Made by a program: the position numbers and the translations under genes. The notes beneath the pieces are model-generated. The model searched no databases. It had not been told where the DNA came from and worked only from the letters and a program-made list of their open reading frames with translations. A stretch of DNA of 64,000 nucleotides from Ascarosepion bandense. Taxonomy: Eukaryota; Mollusca; Cephalopoda; Sepiida; Sepiidae. Positions 53,811 to 64,000 of this stretch are shown here, one piece after another (within the stretch, counting starts at the first letter, position 1; each line of letters begins with the position of its first letter). The DNA lies in assembly GCA_037127315.1 (NCBI GenBank), contig JBBBDQ010001278.1, positions 142,501 to 206,500 on the forward strand. The letters are read 5' to 3'.

Positions 53811-54155
53811 AACTTTACCAAAGAAAATAAAAAATAAAATTGTTCTTGCTCCTTAATATTTTTTCATTTTTCTCACTTTTTCACACTCAGTAACCCTTTG
53901 TGTCTTCGTGGCTGTATTGCCATCCTTATTGGGGGAAAAAGTAAAATAAAAACGTTGGGAATTTTTATTTTTTACAACAATGATGGACTGGTCAAAGGAA
54001 TAATATAAAGGAAGGGCGTTGTCTGTGAAATAAAAAAATAAAAAATACGACAATCACAAAAATATAATAATTCAGTTTCAGTGCATATTAATGTATGTGG
54101 GCACCAATGAGAAAATGGCAATAATTGGGGGAAAATAGATACTTTAAAGATCCAC

Positions 54156-54769
54156 AAGTCCAAGAATTTAAGTACCTAGGAAGTGTTCTAACAGGAGATG
54201 GAAAGTGCGACACGGAGATCCGAAGGCGAATTGGCATGGCAAAGGACGAGTTCCAGAAGATGAGCAAAATACTAACACACAGGAAGATCTCAATAGAAAC
54301 GAAGAAAAGAGTGATAGACTGCTACGTGATGTCAGTTCTTCATTACGGCTGTGAATGTCGGACAATATCATCGAAAATGAGGACAAAACTGGAAGCGGCC
54401 GAAATGTGGTTCTACAGAAGGATGCTACGGATATCGTGGACTGAGCATACAAGCAACGACGAAGTGTTAGAAAGAATGGCAACAAAAAGGAAATTGATGC
54501 TGAGCATCAGGAAGAGACAACTGAAGTTCCTGGGACATGCAATGAGGAAGGAGAGCCTGGAGAACCTGATACTGACTGGTCAGATAGAAGGAAGGAGAGA
54601 CAGAGGAAGGCAGCGGATAACATATCTGCAGAGTCTGATCAGGTGGATGACGGAACGGGGGTTGCCAGGAGCAACAGGAGCAAACATACTAAGAGCCACA
54701 ATGGATAGGGAGACGTGGAGATCCATGATCGACTACGTCCTGAAGGGACAGGGCACATAGAAGAAGAAG
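54156..54769 (+). pseudogene. LINE-2 (RTE-like) young 5'-truncated insertion with target duplication
   Basis: AAAGATCCAC is directly repeated at 54146-54155 and 54770-54779, bounding the insertion exactly. The insert encodes one open frame of about 200 residues (to 54760): KYLGSVLTGDGKCDTEIRRR, CYVMSVLHYGCECRTISS, EMWFYRRMLRISWTEHTSND, QLKFLGHAMRKESLENLI and the end VLKGQGT, then AGAAGAAGA, the RTE-type short-repeat tail. This is the RT C-terminal domain only; no catalytic YADD is included. The start codon predicted upstream (54125) lies in flanking DNA and is coincidental. Near identity to 41541-42146 argues for recent mobility of the family. Confidence 0.92.
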
Positions 54770-54954
54770 AAAGATCCACGTGGGAAAAATCCAATAAGAA
54801 GACCTTAACAAAATATGGGATCAAAAAAAGCAACAAAAATAAAAGATTCTCTTGGACATAATTCGAGGATTATGTTCCTTTTGTAATTGTGTAGCAAACT
54901 GGGCCCCGGAAATTGCTACATTATATATTTAAAAGTAAATCTTCGCAAATGAAA

Positions 54955-55155
54955 ATTGCCATTGCTTCCTGCGGTAGACTGGTTGCCAACCAAGGCTATA
55001 GAACCCAGTGTTTCCTGTTATTTAACCCAAACCTGGAGGGAAGAAACGGATTAATATCTTTTCCAAGGGTGTTTGTGCGTAAGTGAATGCAAGGAATTCA
55101 ACTGCAATTTGAACTCGGCTCTCCGATTTCTCGTTCCGAGTCAATATCCACTGCT
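54955..55155 (-). mobile_element. SINE-B partial, minus strand
   Basis: CATTGCTTCCTGCGGTAGAC to TTCTCGTTCCGAG. The terminal part beginning CAGTCAGTTAAG is missing. Confidence 0.75.
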
Positions 55156-55454
55156 GGTCTTAAAAAGCAGATTCTTTAAAAAATGTGAAAACGTACATTT
55201 TCGAAACGGACTGCGACTGTTTTTTTTTTCTATTTTATTTTATTTTTATTTATTTTTATTTTTATTTTATTTATTTTATTTTTTTTTGGGATTCATATCA
55301 AGCTCAGTTTGAAACTTAATTTCGCGAAATCCGAAATCCGAAATCCGAAACGAGAAATACTTGAAATTCGGATAAAATCAAACACCTGTAAAGAAGAAAA
55401 AAAATACATCGAAGTTAAAATCGGTCAGGTGTTAATTCAATTTCACTGTAATTA

Positions 55455-56730
55455 TCAGGTCGGTGCAAAAGTTTTTGCCGATTTAAAATTTAATCTTGAA
55501 AATGAAAAACTATGTGTTTTTGAAAATCTTTAGTTATAACAATAACGACCTTTGATCTCTATAACTTGATTCCATCTGTCAACGAGCTTATAAATGCCTC
55601 GCTTGTAAAATTCTTTAGGTTTTGATGTGAAATATGGATCTAACTCATATTCAGTCTCCTCTCGTGATGTTAACCTAAGGCCATCTAAATGGTTTTGTAA
55701 TCCTTGAAGTAAGTGATAATCCGAGGAAGCTAGGTCAGGAGAATATGCAGTATAGGGCAAAATTTCCCAACCAAATTCTCCTAGGTGATATTTGGTCAGT
55801 ACTGCTGTGTGAGGACGAGCATTATCATGATGAAAGATGACTCCCTTTCTGTTGACTAAAGAAGGTCGTTATCGGGTTAAAGCAGTTTTCAAACGACGAA
55901 GTTGATCACAATAGAGACTAGCAGTAATGGTCTGACTGTTGCCTAAAAGTTTATAATTGATGATCCCTTCAATACCCCACCATACGCTCAACATGATCTT
56001 TTGGGAGTGGAGTTCTGTTCCCAGTTGCTGAACTGGTCTTTCTTCTCGATTTATACACGATCGACGACGTTTAACGTTATAGTAAAGAAACCACTTCTCA
56101 TCACCTGTGACAAGCCTACCCAAAAATGGTGGCTGAAGGTGTCGTGAAAGCAAAGATTCACAACAAGAAACACGTTCTCGCAGGTTCTCTGGAGACATTT
56201 CGTGCGGGACCCATTTTCCGAATACTGAAATCTTTCCCGTTCTTTTCATTTGGTGTGTCGCAGTTGTATGGGATACATAAAAATTGGTGTGCAAGTTCTC
56301 TTGAGGTTACCGTAGGGCTTTAAGTAACAGTGGCATTCAACACATCCGAATCAAGTTTTTTGGGCGACCACATCTAGCCTCATCTTTCAAGCTGAAATTC
56401 ATTTTCCGAAAACGGGAAAACCACAACCTACAACTTCTTTCTTTTACTGCATCAATTGCACAAGCATCCTGAATAGATCGTGCTGCTGCATTTGCATTGG
56501 AACCTCTGTGAAACTCATAGAGTAGTGCATGCCTAATGTGTTCTTTAGATGGAAAGAACATGGATGAGAATATTGCAGAAAATATATGAATGATGCATTA
56601 ATAATCTGAAAGAAAAAGTTATAAATTAATCATGGTGATGTGTTTAAGTAATAACAAAATGTATGAAATAAATTACAATGATTTAAAATGCACCGTTTAC
56701 AAACCAGCAAAGAATTTGCAGCGACCTGAT

Positions 56731-56791
<61 letters not shown>

Positions 56792-57003
56792 TAGAGCTTG
56801 TCTTATGTATTCTTTAGATGGAAAGAACATGGGTGAGAATATTGCAGAAAAAATCTGAATGATGCTTTAATAATCTGAAAGAAAAAATTATAAATTAATC
56901 ATGGTGACATGTTTAAGTAATAACAAAATGTATGAAATAAATTAATTACAACGATTTCAAATGTCCCTTTTACAAACCGGCAAAAACTTTTGCACCCACC
57001 TGA
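55455..57003 (-). pseudogene. Mariner transposon, decayed, with a duplicated 5' end
   Basis: Transposase reads on the minus strand from about 56561 to 55530 in several frames. The N-terminal helix-turn-helix part is 56561-56337. The middle, with VTGDEKWFLYYNVKRRR, is 56294-55869, followed by HHDNARPHTA near 55824. The C-terminus SSDYHLLQGLQNHLDGLRLT is near 55720. The second and third catalytic Asp codons (55824-55826 and 55718-55720) are 106 bp apart, one base more than the 105 of a DD34D mariner, so a +1 shift lies between them. The left TIR is TCAGGTCGGTGCAAAAGTTT (55455). Two right-end copies exist, to 56729 and to 57003 (AAAACTTTTGCACCCACCTG), separated by a TA/GA tract. No functional protein is possible from this copy. 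Confidence 0.85.
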
Positions 57004-57065
57004 GACGTTTCTTTTATTTATTTTTTTGTGCTTTCTCGTTCTCTTGTTTTTGCGCGTTGTTCATT

Positions 57066-57230
57066 CATTCTTCTTCTTCTTCTATGTGCCTTGTCCCTTC
57101 AGATCGTAGGCAATCATGACCTTCCCTGTTTCCCTCTCCCTGGTGGCTCTGAGCATGCCTTCTCCTGTTACACCATCCAATCCTCGTTCCGTCATCCACC
57201 TGATTAGGTCCTTCAAATAAATTATCCCTG
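57066..57230 (-). pseudogene. LINE-2 3' end fragment
   Basis: TCTTCTATGTGCCTTGTCCC to CACCTGATTAGGTCCTTCAA matches the last ~50 codons and tail of LINE-2, on the minus strand. Confidence 0.75.
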
Positions 57231-57234
57231 AAAA

Positions 57235-57610
57235 TTTCCTAAATTATTTTTCGTATATTCATTGGTTTTTACTGAATTTTTTTCTTTATTCTCTTTTTTT
57301 TTCTCTTTGTTTCTTTCTTTCTCAATGCCATTTTTTCTTTCTCTTCGTTTGCCGTGTCTTGACTTTGACTCCACTTCATCTTTTTCTTTGAAGCTAAACT
57401 CAGTCTTACGTCACCGATGACGTCAGCAACAAACTAGAAAAGCATGGTTTTCTTGTTAGAATCACCAGCGAACAGGTAAATATTAAAACTTCAGGTATCT
57501 TGGCGTCTGGGCAATATAAAACCAGCAATCTGATTTCGATCCTCATTGGGTACCAAGAAGTCAGTGTACTTTTGACGAGGAGGATAGATATTTATTTTTG
57601 ATAAGTTTTA
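57235..57610. other. Unassigned stretch
   Basis: A T-rich tract (57270-57350) is followed by a segment with CACCGATGACGTCAGC. No gene recognised. Confidence 0.4.
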
Positions 57611-57614
57611 TATT

Positions 57615-58607
57615 TTCTTATGTTAGCAGGCATATTTTTCTATTACTAATGTTCACCTAATACAAGGCCCAAGAGCCACTCAAGGCAGTTGGTTACAGTA
57701 TGGTGCTGTATGAGCATAAGAAAATTCTTGGGACTATGCAGGAAGGATAACTCTTAATTCTTGACTGATGAGTTCATGATTTAATTTGTTAATAAAATTT
57801 CAGAGTTCAGTCGGAGGCGGTAGCAGTATAGAATTAAAGTAGATTTTAAAATCTATTTAAACAAGGAAAAATTTCTACTCTTCAAAAGTCCGAGGAGATG
57901 GATTTAGTTTTATCTAGATATATAAAAGGCAATCTGTGAGTCTGTGTATGACTGTTCCCTATGCACGCCTACATTTTTTAAGCTACGCCATTCAAACTTT
58001 CTAGGGACACATATCTACAGGGAAGCCAGGTCGAAACATACTTTTTGAGTTTAAGTTCAGCAATTTTCCCTTTTGCACTTTTTGGCCAATGGAGCCGATT
58101 GTTTACATTTGCTCTGTAAAACATCTAAGATCTAAGATGGTTGCTAAATTACGTCACAGAAATGAAATCACACGTGTCAAACGCGACTAAAATATTTGAA
58201 AAAAAATATGGTGCTGTATGAGCATAAGAAAATTCTTGGGACTATGCAGGAAGGATAATTCTTTTATATGTTCTTATGTTAGCAGGCATATTTTTCTATT
58301 ACTACTGTTCACCTAATACAAGACCCAAGAGCCACTCAAGGCAGTTGGTTACAGTATGAGCATAAGAAAATTCTTGAGACTATGCAGGAAGGATAACTCT
58401 TTTATATGTTCTTATGTTAGCAGGCATATTTTTCTATTACTACTGTTCACCTAATACAAGGCCCAAGAGCCACTCAAGGCAGTTGGTTACAGTATGAGCA
58501 TAAGAAAATTCTTGGGACTATGCAGGAAGGATAACTCTTTTATATGTTCTTATGTTAGCAGATATATTTTTCTATTACTAATGTTCACCTAAGTTTTTGC
58601 ACCGACC
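57615..58607. repeat. 139-bp tandem repeat with a spaced extra copy, ending in a mariner TIR scrap
   Basis: TGAGCATAAGAAAATTCTTG occurs at 57711, 58219, 58357 and 58496, the last three at 138-139-bp spacing. Each unit has AAGAGCCACTCAAGGCAGTT and TTATGTTAGCAGGCATATTT. The array stops at AGTTTTTGCACCGACCTG (58590-58607), which matches the mariner TIR, suggesting the repeat derives from a non-autonomous mariner relative. 57780-58200 between copies is unassigned. Confidence 0.7.
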
Positions 58608-58609
58608 TG

Positions 58610-59135
58610 CTATATACTTTACGTTTCTCCTACAGACCAATAGAAAACAAGACCACATAGTATTTCTGCTAATAAAATTCAAATTATTTAGATTAGCTAT
58701 TAAAGCATTACAGATAAATTTATCACGTTGATTGACATCCCAACCGGTAACCAATTAGAGTTTCATTTACTAATAAATCCAAAATACTAATTCGGCTACT
58801 TGACTGTGTCTCTCACTTGTAGCTTGCTCGATTTTGTCGATTATAGTTACAGCAGTTTCCCATTTCTGTCGGTAACCAGGTACAGATTAACGGATTTATA
58901 AAATCCACACCAGTAATTCTGTTACGTTCCTCCAAGGATAGATTGGCATATTGTAAAATCCACACCTGTAATTCAGTTACTTTCCTCCATCAACAACTTG
59001 TAACTTACCCTTCTTGGTCAAATACTGTTACGACAATTACCATTTCTGTCAGTAAACAGGTATAGACTGGCGTAAATCTACACCAAGTTCCTCCATCAAC
59101 AACTTGTGATTTACCCGCTAACTACAGCTTTATAC
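58610..59135. repeat. Degenerate direct repeats, otherwise unassigned
   Basis: From about 58800 the block TTACAGCAGTTTCCCATTTC, GTCGGTAACCAGGTA, TCCACACCAGTAATTC and TTCCTCCATCAACAACTTGT recurs two to three times in altered order down to 59110. Confidence 0.5.
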
Positions 59136-59139
59136 CAAA

Positions 59140-59590
59140 AATATATTTTCTATAAATACTTTCACGGCTTCTGCTCCGATGAGCTTAGATCACTGTTGTC
59201 CCCTAAATACGAATTTGAACGAGACACTAGATTAGCAACTAGATCCCACCCTTTTACTGTGAAACCGATAAAATGCAACCGTAACTTCTACTCCAACAGT
59301 TTCTTTCCTCGCATTTCCCAACTGTGGAATTCTCTTCCACACGATTGCTTCCCCGACGGCTACAATCTCCAGGAGTTTAAATGTAAGGTCAATAGACACC
59401 TCCAAACACACTAACCTGCTCCCATTCTATCAAACACTCTTCCCATCTCATCCTCGGTATCCTTACTCATCTGTCACCTTCCTCCTGACATTCCCTATGT
59501 CTAACCACTCCTTCTCTTTACCTTCTCCTATGTAGCCCCATGCGCAATAGTGGCAGTGGAATGCCTTGCTTGGGGTGAGATGATTAAAAA
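59140..59590 (+). pseudogene. LINE-1 subfamily b C-terminus and 3' UTR
   Basis: An open stretch of about 90 residues ending at 59414 encodes YKYFHGFCSDELRSLLS, FTVKPIKCNRNFYSNSFF, LWNSLPHDCFPDGYNLQEF and the C-terminus RHLQTH. The 3' UTR with GGCAGTGGAATGCCTTGCTT and an A-tail follows. It is 5'-truncated. Confidence 0.88.
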
Positions 59591-59604
59591 AAAAAGATTT
59601 CAAT

Positions 59605-60139
59605 TTCAGTTAGTTAAATGCCATCCATGAGACAATCTTGAGTGATCATGTCTTGAAAGAAACATGACTGACTGGGCAGAAGATTTTCTAGCAGCAGGTT
59701 ACCATTACTTTCTGCGGTAAACTCTTTACCAACCAAGGCTATAGACCCCAATCTGTCCTGATTTTTAACTCATAGCTGGAGAGAGAAGAGACGGATTAAC
59801 ACGTTTCCCAAGGAAAATTTGCCTGTATATGCAACGAATTCTGGAATTCGAACTGTTATTTACTGTACATTCCGAGCCGATATCCGTTACAATCAGCCAG
59901 TCAGTTAAGTGCCACACGTGATACATGCTTGGGCGATCATGTCCCGAAAAAGACATGAGTGTCTGGACAGAAAACTTTCCCGCAGTAGGTTGCCATTCCA
60001 AGGCTATAGAACCCAATCTGTCCTGTTATTTGACAGAGCTGGATGGAAGAGATCGTTTAATAACTTTCCCAAGGTTATTTGCGCGTAAGTGAATGCAATG
60101 AATTTGACTAGAATTCAAACTTGGCTCTCCGATTCACTA

Positions 60140-60140
<1 letters not shown>
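59605..60140 (-). mobile_element. Two SINE-B copies in a row, minus strand
   Basis: The first (about 59608-59885) starts CAGTTAGTTAAATGCCATCC; the second (59893-60140) starts CAGCCAGTCAGTTAAGTGCC. The second has an internal deletion around GCCATTCCAAGGC (59992), where other copies have about 35 bp more. Confidence 0.75.

Positions 60141-60141
<1 letters not shown>

Positions 60142-60195
<54 letters not shown>
60142..60195. repeat. (TA)n microsatellite
   Basis: A pure TA run after the SINE-B head. Confidence 0.95.
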
Positions 60196-60200
<5 letters not shown>

Positions 60201-60356
60201 TTCTTTCAATGTCGAAACAAAATGTACACTTTTGCAGGAGATCATAGTTTGGACATGTAATTTATAATAACTATTCATAGCTCTGTTTCTATATTGAGCA
60301 CTGTTTGAAATTAATGTTTTGAACGTCGAAATATATTTTTCTTTCCTTAAAGATTT

Positions 60357-60359
<3 letters not shown>

Positions 60360-60408
<49 letters not shown>
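60360..60408. repeat. (TA)n microsatellite
   Basis: A pure TA run directly ahead of a palindromic MITE. Confidence 0.95.
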
Positions 60409-60410
<2 letters not shown>

Positions 60411-60699
60411 CATGTCAGATTAAATAAATTGCAAAAAATATGTTTGCTTATTTTTAATAAAATCCGTTCATACTCACCGATAATCTTTCGCGTAGTACAA
60501 TCAAAAGATGTCAGAAATGGGTTGTAACGTTGACCGATGTTGCTTTCATTCATTTCTTAAGGTACCCTAGTACTTTACCGTTACAGCTAATTTCTGACAT
60601 CTTTTGATTGTACTACGCGAAAGATTATCCATGAGTATGAACGGATTTTATTAAAAATAAGCAAACATCTTTTGCAATTTATTTAATATCTGACATGTT
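60411..60699. mobile_element. Palindromic MITE (long-TIR)
   Basis: Arms of about 110 bp, 60411-60520 and 60591-60699, are inverted complements with only a few differences. Landmarks are CATGTCAGAT ends, TAATAAAATCCGTTCATACT and CGCGTAGTACAATCAAAAGA. The 70-bp centre is unpaired. No coding capacity. Confidence 0.88.
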
Positions 60700-60729
60700 T
60701 AAAAGAAAATTTGCTGCCTAAGTACACAA

Positions 60730-60732
<3 letters not shown>

Positions 60733-60784
<52 letters not shown>

Positions 60785-61013
60785 TCATCCACATACAAGA
60801 CTGTTCCGCTGAATCACAGGTCATCAGTGTGGCTAGACACATCCACTTACTTTCCGCCCAGGATTGAAACTCTACCAATTTGTTGTTAGTCGGAGTCGCT
60901 ACCCCCTAAGCCATAAGCGCATGGAATCAGCGAAGGGAAATTTTAACGTGTTGTATATAAGAAGTGTATACACACGCCATTCACCGAAAGGACTCAATTT
61001 ATTTTAAGAGTAA

Positions 61014-61065
<52 letters not shown>
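60733..61065 (-). mobile_element. HHR-SINE family copy with mutated ribozyme, between two (TA)n runs
   Basis: On the minus strand the hammerhead region (60837-60783) reads CUGAUGA intact, stem II CCUGUGAUUCAGC weakened, and the core changed from GAA to GGA. The cleavage-side strand UAUGUGGAUGAC is kept. The tRNA-like block and the GTTGTATATAAGAAGTG segment follow to about 61015. TA runs flank it (60733-60782 and 61018-61065). Confidence 0.65.
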
Positions 61066-61068
<3 letters not shown>

Positions 61069-61320
61069 GTTCTGCAGCAAACGCATGGTGTGCACCGGTT
61101 CAAGCCATGAAGGTGACCAGATTGTATCTGAAAGAAATATTAAAATATTTGTTAGATGAATACATTATTTCTACTTGCCTAAATACAGTAGCTCCACTGA
61201 GCTGAGAGTTTAATATTTGGGAGGTATTTTCGGAGCAACCCATACTTTGCTTAACTTTTTAAAAGCAACATCCCCTATCCCAATACCCATTCGGATTTAT
61301 AACACTTTCTAGATAGTTTT
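61066..61320. other. Unassigned stretch
   Basis: Nothing recognised. Confidence 0.4.
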
Positions 61321-61324
61321 TCTT

Positions 61325-62510
61325 TTACGTGCTGTGAACTTTCATAGTGTTGACGATCACGACCCTGTCCTTTCCAGATCTTAATAAATATTGACTATTG
61401 ACTATCTCCACTAAAACCAGCCCACCCCCATCCATTCACTTAAGCTCTATAGGTAAGTTATGCATTTTTCTCTGTCTCTTTTGTTTTCCAACTGTCCTAT
61501 GAGTATCAAATTTACGAGCCTTCTGTCCTCATGATGTAACTTAGAAATTTTCATGTTTCTTCCTACAGATAAATGCTGTTAATATAAAACTGTTTAAAAT
61601 ATCAAAGAAATTTGATCTTTGTTTTTTCTATGTGCCTTGTCACTTCAGCGATGATAGCTTTCCGCGACTTCCTATCACTGCTGGTTCTTAGCACGCTTTC
61701 TCCTGTAACATCTCGCATCGCCCGTTCTGTCATCCACCTGATCAGGTCCTTCAAATATGTTATCTGCTGCTTTCCTCTGTCTCTTTTTTCCCCACTATCT
61801 GGCCTGTTAGTATCAGGTTCTCCAAGACCTCCTTCCTCATTGCATGTCCCAGGAACTTTAGCTGTCTCTTCCTGGTGCTCAATATTAATTTCCTTTTCGT
61901 TTCCATTCTTTCCAGCACCTTGTCATTGCTCACATTCTCGGTCCATGATATCCGCAGCATCCTTCTGTAGAACCACATTTCAGTTACTTCAAGTTTTCCC
62001 TTCATCTTTGTTGATATTATCCAACATTCACTGCCATATTGAAGAACTGACATCACATAGCAATCTAGTACTCTCTTCTTTGTTTCTTGTGAAAGTTTCA
62101 TGTGTCTTAATACTTTACTCAGCTTCTGGAATGCGTCCTTCGTCATGCTAATTTGCCTTTGGATCTCTGTGCGCACTTTCCGTTTTCGGTTAGAACACTT
62201 CCCAGGTATTTAAATTTTCGTACCTGCTTGATTTTAACATCCCTCACCTGTATTTGGCACTTTGGGCTGCTCTTTTTGCTGATGACCATGTATTCTGTTT
62301 TCTTGCAGTTTATTTGTAGTCCCTTCTTGTCACTCTCTTCAGCTACCTTCTGTGTCGTCTGCAAATCTTATGTTCAGATTGTGGCCTCCGATGACAAATC
62401 CTGGTGTAACATCTAGGGTCCTCAAAATATTCTCGCTGTACAAGTTAAATAGCTCCGGTGAAAATACATATCCCTGTCTTACGCTCCTTTCTATCGTTGT
62501 ATATCTGCTG
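61325..62510 (-). pseudogene. LINE-2 (RTE-like), longest RT copy
   Basis: On the minus strand, 62510-62380 covers a region upstream of the catalytic site. 62364-62143 encodes QTTQKVAEESDKKGLQINCK, KTEYMVISKKS and KQVRKFKYLGSVLTENGKCA. 62176-61760 follows in another frame with AFQKLSKVLRH, VLDCYVMSVLQYGSECWI, EMWFYRRMLRISWTENVSND and LKFLGHAMRKEVLENLILTG. The GCAGACGACAC remnant (near 62360) marks the active-site DD codons, next to a deletion. A diverged 3' part extends to about 61325. Confidence 0.82.
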
Positions 62511-62512
62511 AA

Positions 62513-62823
62513 TCAGTCAGTCAGTTAAGTGCCATACGTGATACACGCTTGGGCGATCATGTCTCGAAAGAGACATGACTGACTGGGTAGAAGATTATCC
62601 CGGAGTAGGTTGCCATTGCTTTCTGCGGTAGACTGGTTGCCGATCAAGGCTATAGAACCCAATCTGTCCTGTTATTTAATCCATAACTGGAGGGAAGAGA
62701 CGGATTAATACCTTTCCCAAGTGTATTTGCGCGTAAGTGAAGGCAATGAATTCAGCTGGAATTCGAACTCGGCTCCCCGATTTCTCGTTCCGAGCCGATA
62801 TCCAATGCCCCACAACGCATGAA
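62513..62823 (-). mobile_element. SINE-B, full length, best copy
   Basis: It runs from CAGTCAGTCAGTTAAGTGCC to GCCCCACAACGCATG. All landmarks are present: TCTCGAAAGAGACATGACTG, GCTTTCTGCGGTAGACTGG, CTGGAATTCGAACTCGGC (B box on the minus strand) and CCGAGCCGATATCC. It is a good reference for this family. Confidence 0.9.
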
Positions 62824-62829
62824 TCATTA

Positions 62830-63485
62830 TCCGACTTCTAAAATGATTTAAAAAAAAAATTCCGACAAACATCGTGTTTAAAGAAACATTTAATAAAAGC
62901 TAATCAACAAAAATTACTAACATTCTTTTATTACTTGAACGGACTAGTTTCACTCTGTAGCGTTTGTTTTACTTATCAATATACTAATTTTTTGAGGTCA
63001 AATTACATACATGAACTGAAACCACTAATTCGGGTCAGAGGTTTTATACAAATAAATCTGTCTGTTTGTATAAACTGAAAAGCATACATTAAATTTACTT
63101 TCGGATGTGTTTTTGATTTTATCTTTACGGCAAATGTTTAACGAAGTTGTTGTGTTTTTGGAGTCAAACGACATAAATTCATATAAAAAAAAAAAAATGT
63201 CGTACTGTAACAATTCAACATTCCAGACTTTGTGACAAATAATTTTGTTCAACACCAAACGTATTTGCATAGAAATTACAAAAAAATCATTGTGCAAATG
63301 CATTCACGAACTGAACTAGTTAATAAAAGAGATTTATTTTAAAGATGTCGCCTTGAATTCAGAATACGGTCGAATAGTTTCAATTCCATGTTTATTGTAG
63401 TGGCTAGGTGAGTCTTTGTTACGGGAAATGATTGTAAACTTTCAAAATGAATTAATTCAACACGTGCAAACAATTTTTTTACAGG
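62830..63485. other. AT-rich stretch, nothing recognised
   Basis: A 92-codon minus-strand frame (63025-63303) has no motif. It may be single-copy DNA, since none of the window's repeats occur in it. Confidence 0.4.
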
Positions 63486-63489
63486 TCTT

Positions 63490-63990
63490 TATTTATATAA
63501 GCAACAACAGAGCTCTATTTACATTGTTCGTACAACTGTTTTCATCTTTACTGCCATGTTTACGACGTTTCGGCCGTTGTACGCTCCGGCGTTCTTCAGG
63601 TACTAAGAATTTCGAACCGAACCCTTTATGACGATCACTGGGGTATATCATTCTGATACTATGGTTCGGTTCGAAATATTTGCCTATATTGTCCTTAAGG
63701 AGACATGGCCCAGTGAATATAGACGTTGCTTGGTAGACTTGGCCCAAAGAGTTGTGTGTTCAATACCAGGCTACAGCAGTGGTGAACAAGTAACTTATAG
63801 GGTTAGAGGGAGATAATTCATGACTAGTAAAAGTGACACTACTACGCAAGGAATGGAGTTCATATACCCCAGCAATTGTAATAAAGATTTCGGTTCGAAA
63901 TGATTCTAGCACCTGAAGACGGCCGGAGCGTTTAACGGCCGAAACGTCGTAAACATCGCATTGAAGATGATAACAATAGTCCGAATAATG
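63490..63990. mobile_element. Terminal inverted-repeat element with hammerhead-like motif (Penelope-like terminus?)
   Basis: The left part (63545-63625: ACGACGTTTCGGCCGTTGTA, TTCTTCAGGTACTAAGAATT, TCGAACCGAACC) and right part (63888-63975: GGTTCGAAATGATTCTAGCA, CCTGAAGACGGCCGGAGCG, GGCCGAAACGTCGTAAACAT) are inverted copies. A second GGTTCGGTTCGAAATATTTG lies at 63663. The 62-codon frame (63628-63816) has no motif. A diverged left-type end is at 24450-24535. Penelope-like elements carry hammerhead-like motifs in their terminal repeats, which is the reason for the tentative class. Confidence 0.5.
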
Positions 63991-64000
63991 CGAATAGAGT

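Noticed and set aside
54125..54155. Upstream ATG as the true start of the LINE-2 peptide
   Set aside because: The target duplication shows that these bases are flanking DNA, not part of the element.
61612..62151. 179-residue plus-strand protein
   Set aside because: It is the antisense strand of LINE-2 RT coding sequence. The minus strand carries the recognisable motifs.

Overview
The window looks like repeat-dominated nuclear DNA from an invertebrate animal. It is AT-rich and full of long (TA)n and (CA)n tracts. It carries remnants of at least two LINE lineages, several SINE families, DNA transposons (mariner, hAT, foldback/MITE types) and two large satellite arrays. I see no operons, no bacterial-style gene packing, no rRNA and no convincing intact tRNA gene. 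The style fits a lophotrochozoan, and a cephalopod mollusc is plausible, but that is inference: no host gene is complete enough to place the species. Almost every open reading frame is a transposon fragment or an artefact of a tandem repeat whose period divides by three.

Layout. 0-10 kb: a tRNA-headed SINE carrying a hammerhead ribozyme (203-335), a second ribozyme remnant (928-963), foldback elements, a 27-bp minisatellite (2215-2745), LINE fragments, and a tandem array built from an RTE-like LINE 3' end. 10-16.5 kb: RTE-like LINE pieces, a 164-bp satellite (11514-12947) derived from the 3' UTR of the other LINE, composite SINEs and an LTR-like stretch. 16.57-22.25 kb: a 90-bp satellite of about 63 copies. 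22-34 kb: a LINE broken by two SINEs, a ribozyme element with a nested SINE, one exon-like THAP zinc-finger segment (27727-27860), a hAT element with a perfect 8-bp target duplication, and SINE/LINE tails. 34-47 kb: a foldback element with subterminal tandem repeats, a local duplication, nested RTE-like LINEs, a degenerate tRNA-like array and composite SINE tandems. 47-64 kb: more LINE and SINE copies, the best RT fragment (51790-52860), a young RTE-like insertion with a target duplication (54156-54769), a decayed mariner (55455-57003), a palindromic MITE, and a terminal inverted-repeat element with a hammerhead-like motif.

How parts work together. LINE-1 (Jockey/CR1-like, YADD reverse transcriptase) and SINE-A share the same 3' tail of about 70 bp, the usual sign that a SINE borrows the LINE's reverse transcriptase. 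The tail hairpin keeps its pairing while its sequence differs between LINE subfamilies. LINE-2 (RTE-like) ends in a (GAA)-rich tail and recurs as a composite of two 3' ends around a small hairpin module. SINE-B has tRNA-type A and B boxes and no A-tail. The most interesting system is the tRNA-head plus hammerhead element. Its catalytic core is complete in one copy, stem III is palindromic, and it covaries between two copies. I have no search results; family names rest on motif recognition.
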